Shown: one piece after another, positions 7,161-13,021 of the stretch | How positions within the stretch are numbered: position 1 is the stretch's first letter | Layout of the letters: each line of letters begins with the position of its first letter | Assembly: GCA_003486645.1 (NCBI GenBank) | Contig: DNGI01000049.1 | Coordinates: forward strand, 1-13,021 | DNA from: Cyanobacteria bacterium UBA11370 | GTDB taxonomy: Bacteria; Cyanobacteriota; Cyanobacteriia; Cyanobacteriales; Coleofasciculaceae | Direction: 5' to 3' | Length of the DNA: 13,021 nucleotides | Translations under genes and position numbers: made by a program | Notes under the pieces: model-generated | What the model saw: only the letters and a program-made list of their open reading frames with translations | Told to the model about the DNA's origin: nothing | Databases searched by the model: none

Positions 7161-7857
7161 TACCCCAAGCGTACTAGCGACAATTAAGTCCTGTAAATTA
7201 GCTAAACTAGAAGAAGTTGCTTGAGGAATCAACCTATGGATGTGGCAACAATTAACTTACCAACTTATTTTAAATTGAGTATCGATTTAACTGACGAACA
7301 ATTTTTTGATGTATGTCAAAGAAACCGGGATTATCGATTTGAACGGACAAAATCAGGAGAATTAGTAATTATGTCACCAACGGGGAGTGAAACGGGAAAT
7401 CGAAATATTGAACTAGCCTATCAAGTCCAAGCTTGGAGTCGTCAAAATAAACTAGGCATTGCTTTTGATTCTTCCACAGGATTCAAACTCCCCAATGGTG
7501 GCGATCGCTCTCCTGATGTATCTTGGGTAAAACGAGAACGTTGGGAAGCCCTCACTCCCGAACAACAAAAGAAATTTGCGCCCATTTGTCCCGATTTTGT
7601 TGTTGAGTTACGCTCTGAAACCGATTCCCTTAACGAGTTACAATTAAAAATGAGGGAATATATTGATAATGGGGCAAGGTTAGGTTGGTTAATTGATCGC
7701 AAAAATAAGTGTGTGGAAATTTATCGTCCCCAGCAAGAGGTAGAAGTTCTTCAATCTCCAACTCATTTATCAGGAGAAGATGTATTGCCGGGATTTATAT
7801 TAGATTTGAAAGATATTCTCTAACTCAAATTTATTTAATCCATAACTCAAAACTTTT
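7161..7857 (+). repeat. Duplicated Uma2 unit, right copy
   Basis: Gap-free counterpart of 6433-7129. It is preceded by 27 bases (7134-7160) that match 6301-6327 exactly; the 105 bases 6328-6432 between these two parts in the left copy are missing. The right boundary falls on the base before the ferredoxin ATG at 7858. Confidence 0.9.
7236..7823 (+). CDS. Uma2-family PD-(D/E)XK nuclease-like protein, copy B
   Basis: 195 residues from ATG 7236, with the same GAGGAA ribosome-binding site seven bases upstream. The catalytic-type residues D94, E124 and K138 and the motifs around them match copy A. Outside residues 56-72 only about 11 substitutions separate the two proteins (for example P11Y, M16I, AL25-26DV, T39K). 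The 56-72 block, predicted to be the first long helix of the fold, is almost entirely different (RNIELAYQVQAW against YNGKLTQRLFNW). Both copies keep an open frame and intact motifs, so neither is a pseudogene by inspection. It lies 140 bases after copy A and 34 bases before the ferredoxin gene, so co-transcription is possible. Confidence 0.88.
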   Translation: MDVATINLPTYFKLSIDLTDEQFFDVCQRNRDYRFERTKSGELVIMSPTGSETGNRNIELAYQVQAWSRQNKLGIAFDSSTGFKLPNGGDRSPDVSWVKRERWEALTPEQQKKFAPICPDFVVELRSETDSLNELQLKMREYIDNGARLGWLIDRKNKCVEIYRPQQEVEVLQSPTHLSGEDVLPGFILDLKDIL

Positions 7858-8160
7858 ATGGTAGAAAATCCAAACTCTGGCACAAAAGTACTCGTCTGCC
7901 AGCATCGAAGTTGCCGTAAACAAGGTGCAACCGCCGTATTAGCCGCGTTTCAAACTTTAGTAACTATCGATGTTACAGTTATGGGTAGTGCTTGTTTAGG
8001 AGAATGCGGAAATGGTCCAATGGTACTGATCATACCTGAGCAAATTTGGTATAGTCGCGTTCATCCCGATGAAGTATCAGCCGTAGTTGAACGACATCTA
8101 AAAGGTGGATATCCTGTAGTGCCTATGCTCTATCCTAAGTATCATCTTAAATCCGTTTAA
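7858..8160 (+). CDS. Thioredoxin-like [2Fe-2S] ferredoxin
   Basis: A 100-residue soluble protein. Four cysteines in the pattern C14-x4-C19-x26-C46-x3-C50 (CQHRSC and CLGEC) are the [2Fe-2S] ligand spacing of the thioredoxin-fold ferredoxins, the class that includes the NuoE subunit of complex I and Azotobacter-type FeFd. The following GNGPMVLIIPEQIWYSRV and the C-terminal helix with HPDEVSAVVERH also fit. An electron-transfer role is likely; donor and acceptor are unknown. ATG 7858 has no clear Shine-Dalgarno sequence; its leader belongs to the duplicated Uma2 unit. No flavoprotein or hydrogenase subunit lies nearby to suggest a partner. Confidence 0.9.
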   Translation: MVENPNSGTKVLVCQHRSCRKQGATAVLAAFQTLVTIDVTVMGSACLGECGNGPMVLIIPEQIWYSRVHPDEVSAVVERHLKGGYPVVPMLYPKYHLKSV

Positions 8161-8214
8161 TGTTTGTTGTGTGCCAAACACAAGGAGGATCTTGCATCAA
8201 TCGCAACAACCTGC

Positions 8215-8232
8215 CAGTGGTTAAAACCACTG
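8215..8232. repeat. Perfect palindrome CAGTGGTT/AACCACTG
   Basis: 8-bp arms around an AA spacer. Its exact reverse complement forms the core of the palindrome at 8623-8644, where the arms are extended by GA/TC to 10 bp. Confidence 0.9.
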
Positions 8233-8244
8233 TCTCATAACTAA

Positions 8245-8262
8245 AGTCGTCTAAAGACGACT
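8245..8262. repeat. Perfect palindrome AGTCGTCT/AGACGACT
   Basis: 8-bp arms around AA, 12 bases after the previous palindrome. It occupies the same place in its module as 8595-8612 does in the opposite-strand module, with a different but still fully paired stem. Confidence 0.9.
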
Positions 8263-8363
8263 AGACTAGAGTTTTATATGAAATATAAAAAAGAATGCTA
8301 CTAATCATTTTCCCTCTGCCCCCCTGCTTATCCTTCGTAGCAAACATTTAGCTAATTGATATT

Positions 8364-8406
8364 AGTCCATTGAAACTGATAACTTGTACCATTGTCAGTA
8401 AGCTGC
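8364..8406 (+). repeat. AGTCCATT-type repeat, copy 1
   Basis: Begins AGTCCATTGAAACTGATA. Its first 23 bases (8364-8386) are the exact reverse complement of 8663-8685. Over 43 bases it also aligns as a direct repeat with 8446-8488, with roughly ten mismatches. Confidence 0.85.
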
Positions 8407-8413
8407 AAAACCC

Positions 8414-8435
8414 GCCGTAGAATTAATTCTACGGC
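8414..8435. repeat. 22-bp perfect palindrome
   Basis: 11-bp arms with no spacer, centred on AATT|AATT; the left arm is GCCGTAGAATT. It is followed directly by TAATAGCTCAAGTCCATT, the same tail that follows the minus-strand palindromes at 8623-8644 and 8695-8714. Confidence 0.9.
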
Positions 8436-8445
8436 TAATAGCTCA

Positions 8446-8488
8446 AGTCCATTAAAACTGAGATCTTGCACCATTCTCAACAAAGCGC
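8446..8488 (+). repeat. AGTCCATT-type repeat, copy 2
   Basis: Begins AGTCCATTAAAACTGAGATC. Its first 28 bases match the reverse complement of 8553-8580 at 24 of 28 positions, forming the inner arm of a nested inverted repeat with a 79-base loop. Confidence 0.85.
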
Positions 8489-8552
8489 TACAACCCTTGA
8501 TTTCTCGTTAACGTAATCACCAAAAACCTAGCTTTTACAGGCTTATTGCGAC

Positions 8553-8580
8553 TGGTGCAAGATGTGAGTTAAAATGGACT
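8553..8580 (-). repeat. AGTCCATT-type repeat, inverted copy 3
   Basis: On the minus strand it begins AGTCCATTTTAACTCACATC and ends CTTGCACCA. It pairs with copy 2 at 8446-8473. Confidence 0.85.
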
Positions 8581-8594
8581 CAAATTATGATGCC

Positions 8595-8612
8595 AGTCAG
8601 TTTTAACTGACT
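8595..8612. repeat. Perfect palindrome AGTCAGTT/AACTGACT
   Basis: 8-bp arms around TT. It is separated from the next palindrome by TAAGCTATTA (8613-8622). Confidence 0.9.
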
Positions 8613-8622
8613 TAAGCTATTA

Positions 8623-8644
8623 GACAGTGGTTTTAACCACTGTC
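8623..8644. repeat. Perfect palindrome GACAGTGGTT/AACCACTGTC
   Basis: 10-bp arms around TT, the second-longest stem in the cluster. Its 18-bp core is the reverse complement of 8215-8232. Confidence 0.9.
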
Positions 8645-8662
8645 GGGTTATCGCTACTGCTG

Positions 8663-8685
8663 CAAGTTATCAGTTTCAATGGACT
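8663..8685 (-). repeat. AGTCCATT-type repeat, inverted copy 4
   Basis: Exact 23-base reverse complement of 8364-8386, making the outer arm of the nested inverted repeat. On the minus strand it is preceded by TAATAGGTTA and an imperfect hairpin (AGGCA 8695-8699 with TGCCT 8710-8714). A fifth, partial copy (TGCAAGATGTGAGTTTAA) lies at 8743-8760. Confidence 0.85.
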
Positions 8686-8805
8686 TAACCTATTAGGCAG
8701 GGAATTTATTGCCTGACTGATTATGATGCTAATTGAGAAGGCTGCAAGATGTGAGTTTAATTCAAAACCTCACCCCCCTCCCCCCTCACTCCGAATTATC
8801 ACTAT

Positions 8806-11499
8806 TCAATCAAGCAAACTATCACTCCCTGACATCACTAACGATCCAGCCATTAACGCATCTTGTGGCTTTTGGAATAAGTATCCCTGACCATATTCAC
8901 AATTAAATGCCCGGAGTTGGACAAGTTGTTCCATTGTTTCTACCCCTTCAGCAATTACTTTCATACCCAAACTATGAGCTAACATAATAATGGTTTGCAC
9001 AATTTGAAGGGGTAATTCTTTCGTTTGATTCCGGGTGCGATCGCCTACATTTCCTTCTTCATTAAGACCAATACTGCGAATCACAGACTGGTCTATTTTT
9101 AACGTATTAATCGGAAATCGATGGAGATAACTGATCGACGAATAACCTGTACCAAAATCATCAATACATACTCCAATTCCTTGGTCTTGCAATTGCTTAA
9201 GAGTAGCGGCGGCGGCATCAGGATTTTCTAGTAAGCAGCGTTCTGCAATTTCAAGTTTTAAATGACTTCCATCCAAACCAATTTGGTGCAGAATTTGTTC
9301 AATTTGATAGGGGAGTTCGGGGTGTAAAAATTGCTCACTGGAAAGATTGATATAGATACTCAGAGGCAACAAATCTGATTGTTTTTCTTTTCGTTGTCCT
9401 GGGAAACCCTCGTTTTGCCACCGCTTCAACTGACGGCAAGCTTCACGCAATATCCACCAACCCATAGGAACAATTAGCCCCATATCTTCTGCCAAAGAAA
9501 TAAACTCATCCGGATAAACTAAACCCCTAGTCGGATGTTGCCAGCGTAATAACGCCTCGAACCCAATAATTTGATTAGTTGTTAATGATACAATGGGTTG
9601 ATAGTGGAGTTGGAATTCGTGATTTTCCACAGCACGTCGCAAGTCAGTTTCTAACTGAAGAATGCTAAGAGCGCTTTGGTGCATGGTTAGGTCAAATACT
9701 TCATACCGAGTTCGACCTAAAGACTTAGCGCGATATAACGCCGTGTCTGCATCTCGTAATAGATCCTGCGGTCGATCATACTCCGTTATACAAACACCAG
9801 GAGTAATTTCTCGACTTAGAACAATTCCAATACTTGCCCCCGTGAATACTTCATGTCCATCCAAATTGAAGGGTGCCATGAGTTCTTGTTGAATTCGTTG
9901 AGCAACACAGGTAGCATCCCGCACCTCTTGAATATTCTCCAGTAAGATAGTAAACTCATCTCCACCCAGCCGAGCAACCGTATCTTCTGCCCGCAGACAC
10001 GCTTCTAACCGACGAGCGATCGCAACCAGTAACTGATCCCCAATCAAGTGCCCTAAACTATCATTCACGACCTTGAAGCGATCCAAATCCAAAAATAGCA
10101 CCGCAAATCGATAATCCGGATGCCGTTTTGCCCGTTCCACCGCCTGACCCAACCGATCCATAAACAACGCACGATTCGGTAATCCTGTCAAGGAGTCATA
10201 AAAGGCTCGTTCATGCAATTGTTCTTTTGCCAGCTTGCGCTCGGTGATATCTTCAACCGTACCTTCATAGTAAAGTAATTCCCCCGTATTCATATCCCGA
10301 ACCGCACGGGCATTTTCCGCAATCCAAATAATACTCCGATCTTTACGATAAACCTGGGACTCAAAATCGGAGACGGCATCATGTTCTTGCAACAGACGAA
10401 TAAACTCATTCCGTCGGTGAGGATCAACATAAAGCTGATGCTCAATATCTGTTAGACGTGCCATCAATTCCTCTGGAGTAGAATAGCCATATAACCGTGC
10501 CAGGGCAGGATTTGCACTGAGATAATGACCATCTGCGGTAGTTTGAAAAATCCCTTCCAACGCATTCTCAAAAATGCTGCGATATTTCGCTTCCGCTTGT
10601 TGCAGCGCTTGTTCTGAACGTTTGCGTTCCGTGATATCCCGTGCTACCCAAACCACGGAATCGTCTAAGCTGGGAGAAATCGTTGCCGCAAACCAAGCTT
10701 CCCCATTATTCGTTTGCCAATTATATTCAAAATTGACGGTTTTCCGAGTCGTTATTGCCTGCTGAATGTAACTTAAAAAGGTATCCGCCTGGTGAGGTTC
10801 AAAGATCTCATGTAAACGTTTACCAAATAGTTCATCTGGCGGTTTAAGTAACAACTTGGGATCAGGATTAGTGGGTGCAATTTTGAGACAATACCCACGA
10901 TTATCAAAAACGAAGATCATATCCGTCATGGCAGCAAACAAGGCACGCAATTCTGCTGTGTTACGGGCAGCTTCTTCTGAAATCCACTTATGCTGAGTGA
11001 TATCGATAATAAAGCCTTCCAGCGCTTGTAAATCTCCAGTTGGGGAGAATACGCCGCGTCCTTGTTCCCAAACCCATTTCTGGCAACCTGTCGCTGTAAT
11101 AATCCGATAATCTAATTGATAGGGTCGATTCTGCCTGAGCGCGGTTTCAACTTCATACCATACCCGTTCTCGATCGCTGGGATAGATCAGTTCAAGTAAA
11201 GAAATCCTCTGATTGTTGATGAAATCCTGGGGATGATAGCCCGTTAGACTAAAGCAGCCCTCACTCACAAACTCCATCGTCCATTTACCATCAGGACAAC
11301 ACCGATACGCCATTCCAGGGAAGTTACCGATCAACGTAGAGAGAGTGCATGAACTCTCTAACAAGGCTGGCTTTTCATAGGTTTCTGTGGGTAGTACACA
11401 CTTGGGCGGAGGGGAAATAATTCCCAATGTGGTTGTAGCGGCTTCCACTGATATACTTGGCTCAAATACACGACTGTGCCAATTTGCTAAACGTTCCAC
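8806..11499 (-). CDS. PAS-PAS-PAS-GGDEF-EAL cyclic-di-GMP enzyme
   Basis: 897 residues, no membrane segment or signal peptide, so probably a cytoplasmic sensor. PAS domains with PAC ends lie at about 55-170 (ends DITQHK), 185-293 (ends DITERK) and 305-422 (ends DITERK). The GGDEF domain (about 430-600) has FYDSLTGLPNR, DLDRFKVVND and an intact LGGDEF (511-516), with an RxxD inhibitory site (R503-D506) five residues before the motif. The EAL domain (about 615-880) has FEALLRW (EAL 648-650), NLSSEQF, LEIAE (E750, E753), DDFGTGYSS (780-788), LKIDQS, EGVET (851-855) and QGYLFQKP. Both catalytic signatures look intact, so diguanylate cyclase and phosphodiesterase activities are both possible. The PAS ligand cannot be read. 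The frame opens with GTG at 11497-11499, with GGAG about 12 bases upstream; this start is plausible but not certain. No partner gene adjoins. Confidence 0.93.
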   Translation of the reverse strand: MERLANWHSRVFEPSISVEAATTTLGIISPPPKCVLPTETYEKPALLESSCTLSTLIGNFPGMAYRCCPDGKWTMEFVSEGCFSLTGYHPQDFINNQRISLLELIYPSDRERVWYEVETALRQNRPYQLDYRIITATGCQKWVWEQGRGVFSPTGDLQALEGFIIDITQHKWISEEAARNTAELRALFAAMTDMIFVFDNRGYCLKIAPTNPDPKLLLKPPDELFGKRLHEIFEPHQADTFLSYIQQAITTRKTVNFEYNWQTNNGEAWFAATISPSLDDSVVWVARDITERKRSEQALQQAEAKYRSIFENALEGIFQTTADGHYLSANPALARLYGYSTPEELMARLTDIEHQLYVDPHRRNEFIRLLQEHDAVSDFESQVYRKDRSIIWIAENARAVRDMNTGELLYYEGTVEDITERKLAKEQLHERAFYDSLTGLPNRALFMDRLGQAVERAKRHPDYRFAVLFLDLDRFKVVNDSLGHLIGDQLLVAIARRLEACLRAEDTVARLGGDEFTILLENIQEVRDATCVAQRIQQELMAPFNLDGHEVFTGASIGIVLSREITPGVCITEYDRPQDLLRDADTALYRAKSLGRTRYEVFDLTMHQSALSILQLETDLRRAVENHEFQLHYQPIVSLTTNQIIGFEALLRWQHPTRGLVYPDEFISLAEDMGLIVPMGWWILREACRQLKRWQNEGFPGQRKEKQSDLLPLSIYINLSSEQFLHPELPYQIEQILHQIGLDGSHLKLEIAERCLLENPDAAAATLKQLQDQGIGVCIDDFGTGYSSISYLHRFPINTLKIDQSVIRSIGLNEEGNVGDRTRNQTKELPLQIVQTIIMLAHSLGMKVIAEGVETMEQLVQLRAFNCEYGQGYLFQKPQDALMAGSLVMSGSDSLLD

Positions 11500-12083
11500 G
11501 GCTGCTCAAGGCTCCAATGAATTTATCTAGAAGTTCCAATTAATCGAGAGACAAGCGATCGCTCAAGCCATCAACTGATAGGAAGTTAAGCCATGCAGTT
11601 AACAACAGTTAACAATAGATAGCACCGTAACGGACATTCAAGGGTTCACTGGCAAAGGCGGTTCAGGAATTAGCGCGATCGCTCCTAGGACACTCCCTAT
11701 GCTAAATCCTGCCCAATTCTAGATCTCTTGCAAAAGTGCTTCCTTCCGAAAGTGGGGGAAAGCGCAAAGGTCAAAAGCAAAAGGATTTTTAAGCGTTTTA
11801 CCCCTTCCTCCTTCCCCTTTTCCCTCCCTTTATGCCAAAGGTAAGTAATTAAAATTACACTATGGTCAGTTCCTAGAAACAGTTAACTAGACTACATTAT
11901 GTTGAGAGAGTAGGGAGTGGGGAAAAGATTTTTCTGCGTGCGACTGTACACTGTTGATCAAAACTACTTCAGCTATCCTTGCCTTTAAATTGTATAGTTG
12001 ATATTCCCCGTTCCCAATTTCTTGTTCCCTTTCGTTGATCACCACCCACGATACTTTCTTAGATGCACAGCAGCTTATTTTAA
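11500..12083. other. Gene-free divergent region
   Basis: 584 bases between the divergent starts of the GGDEF-EAL and permease genes, so it should hold both promoters. I found no convincing -35/-10 pair and no riboswitch-like structure. It contains two HIP1 octamers (about 11555 and 11675), a tandem CAGTTAACAA (11596-11615), a C/T-rich run (11799-11831) and a short copy of the heptamer family (11909-11922). Confidence 0.65.
11596..11615 (+). repeat. Two tandem copies of CAGTTAACAA
   Basis: Two identical 10-base units, each with the palindrome GTTAAC; CAGTTAACTA recurs at 11880. Spacing of one helical turn could suit a regulator, but a chance or simple-repeat origin is equally possible. Confidence 0.6.
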
Positions 12084-13001
12084 ATGAAGCGAATTGATCA
12101 AGCCGCAAAATTTACATGGATGCCGAAGGATTGGATGTTCCCACCTCGACATCTGACTCCCTACTTATTTTTACTCCCTGCCTTAGCCGTTTTGAGCCTA
12201 ACTGTTTTTTTGCCCGTCTGTCACGCCTTTTACTTAAGTTTTACTCAATACAATCTCATTGATGCACCTCAATGGATCGGCTTGGCTAACTTTAAACGGT
12301 TATGGTCAGATCGAGTATTTTTACTTACTTTGGGAAATACGCTGGTCTATCTGATGGGTGTCGTACCCATTTTAGTTATTTTTCCCCTAGGTTTAGCAAT
12401 TTTGGTCAATCAGAAACTGCGAGGGATGAGTTGGTTTCGTGCCTCGTTTTATACACCTGTGGTTATTTCAATGGTGGTTGCGGGTATTGCTTGGCGGTGG
12501 CTTTATGCGGAAAATGGTCTGTTTAATCAGTTACTTGAATATCTGGGTTTTGAGAAGGGTATCCCTTGGTTAACAAGTCCAGATTGGGCAATTTTTAGTG
12601 TGATGGCTGTAACCATATGGAAAGGATTGGGTTATTACATGGTCATTTATTTAGCAGGTTTGCAATCCATTCCGGCTGAACTTTATGAAGCCGCCGCGAT
12701 TGATGGATCGGATGGGTATTGGAAGCATTGGGATATTACTTTACCGTTAATGCGACCCTATTGGGTATTGGTGGCGGTTATTTCGGCGATTTCTGCGACT
12801 AAGGTATTTGAAGAAGTTTATATTATGACTCAAGGAGGACCACGTAACAGTTCTAAGACGGTGGTTTACTATCTTTATGAGCAAGCCTTTTCTGATTTAG
12901 AAATTAGTTATGCTTGCACGATTGGATTAGTATTATTTTTAGGGATATTAGGCTTGTCGATTTTGAATCTAAAGGTATCCCAAGGACGCGATCGCTTATG
13001 A
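12084..13001 (+). CDS. ABC sugar transporter permease (CUT1, MalF/UgpA-like)
   Basis: 305 residues. It forms half of the membrane channel of a binding-protein-dependent importer in the cytoplasmic membrane. Six hydrophobic segments are seen at about 24-47, 85-107, 120-140, 168-190, 224-240 and 275-295. The EAA loop that contacts the ATPase is canonical: EAAAIDG (202-208) through ITLPLMRP (218-225). The later VYIMTQGGP (246-253) is also typical of the sugar-permease family. ATG 12084 gives a 23-residue cytoplasmic lead but has no clear ribosome-binding site; ATG 12135, with AAGGA five bases upstream, is an alternative start. The substrate cannot be read; sugars, glycerol phosphate and osmolytes such as glucosylglycerol are all used by this class. 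The second permease, binding protein and ATPase are not in the window. Confidence 0.93.
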   Translation: MKRIDQAAKFTWMPKDWMFPPRHLTPYLFLLPALAVLSLTVFLPVCHAFYLSFTQYNLIDAPQWIGLANFKRLWSDRVFLLTLGNTLVYLMGVVPILVIFPLGLAILVNQKLRGMSWFRASFYTPVVISMVVAGIAWRWLYAENGLFNQLLEYLGFEKGIPWLTSPDWAIFSVMAVTIWKGLGYYMVIYLAGLQSIPAELYEAAAIDGSDGYWKHWDITLPLMRPYWVLVAVISAISATKVFEEVYIMTQGGPRNSSKTVVYYLYEQAFSDLEISYACTIGLVLFLGILGLSILNLKVSQGRDRL

Positions 13002-13002
13002 A

Positions 13003-13021
13003 AATGGGGAGTGGGGAGTGG
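13003..13021 (+). repeat. Heptamer array running off the right edge
   Basis: AATGGGG, AGTGGGG and a cut AGTGG: the reverse-complement form of the CCCCACT family. It starts two bases after the permease stop and overlaps the first codons of any gene starting at ATG 12998. Confidence 0.75.

Larger units (their letters stand above)
8161..8805. other. Gene-free repeat cluster between convergent genes
   Basis: No credible gene is seen in these 645 bases. They lie between the 3' ends of the ferredoxin gene and the minus-strand GGDEF-EAL gene, so promoters are not required here. The stretch is packed with small perfect palindromes (8215-8232, 8245-8262, 8414-8435, 8595-8612, 8623-8644) and with direct and inverted copies of a motif beginning AGTCCATT. 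A C-rich run (8771-8791) closes it. No hairpin is followed by a good T tract, so these are not obvious terminators. Confidence 0.8.

Noticed and set aside
6508..7823. Toxin-antitoxin or restriction-modification pair made of the two Uma2 genes
   Set aside because: Both are near-identical paralogues; no methylase, antitoxin-like small gene or specificity subunit is present.
8215..8262. Rho-independent terminator for the ferredoxin gene
   Set aside because: The hairpins are not followed by a T tract; the nearest TTTT is 10 bases after the second stem and is short.
8364..8760. CRISPR array
   Set aside because: The repeat copies are in both orientations, diverged and unevenly spaced, and no cas gene is near.
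11500..12083. sigma-70-type promoters for the two divergent genes
   Set aside because: Candidate hexamers such as TTGATC and TATAGT occur but never at a suitable spacing, so none is reported.
11887..12108. Minus-strand reading frame of 73 codons
   Set aside because: It opens with TTG inside the permease gene, ends over a heptamer repeat, has no ribosome-binding site and resembles no known family.

Overview
The window looks like a chromosome segment of a filamentous or repeat-rich cyanobacterium. The octamer GCGATCGC (the HIP1 signature of cyanobacteria) occurs at least 18 times in 13 kb, against about 0.2 expected by chance. Heptameric tandem repeats of the cyanobacterial STRR kind (CCCCACT and GTTGTTG/A types) lie between and inside genes. 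The gene families also fit: nadB, a very large polytopic membrane protein, paired Uma2 nucleases and a thioredoxin-like ferredoxin. The species cannot be named from the sequence alone.

Layout from left to right. Positions 38-61 form a terminator-like hairpin, probably closing a gene left of the window. nadB (L-aspartate oxidase, first step of NAD synthesis) runs forward to 1819. A 1370-residue multi-pass membrane protein of unknown function faces it on the minus strand (1937-6049). A gene-free divergent stretch (6050-6507) carries two tandem copies of a ~73-bp repeat. Two tandem Uma2-family genes follow (6508-7095, 7236-7823); they arose by duplication of a 697-bp unit with a period of exactly 728 bp. 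A [2Fe-2S] thioredoxin-like ferredoxin (7858-8160) starts on the base after the second unit ends. Positions 8161-8805 hold no gene but a dense cluster of perfect small palindromes and inverted repeats. A minus-strand PAS-PAS-PAS-GGDEF-EAL protein (8806-11499) is followed by a 584-bp divergent intergenic stretch and a forward sugar-type ABC permease (12084-13001). A possible next start codon overlaps the permease stop, and a heptamer array runs off the right edge.

The genes do not form one pathway. They read as separate transcription units: NAD synthesis, an unknown membrane protein, a Uma2/Uma2/ferredoxin group that may be co-transcribed, one c-di-GMP enzyme, and the start of a CUT1-type ABC transporter operon. 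The most interesting content is in the non-coding and repeated DNA: a hairpin repeat module with compensatory stem changes (8215-8715), a Uma2 pair nearly identical except for one 17-residue block, and heptamer arrays translated as peptide inserts in two unrelated proteins and supplying the nadB stop codon. I found no CRISPR array, tRNA, rRNA, transposase or recognisable defence system.
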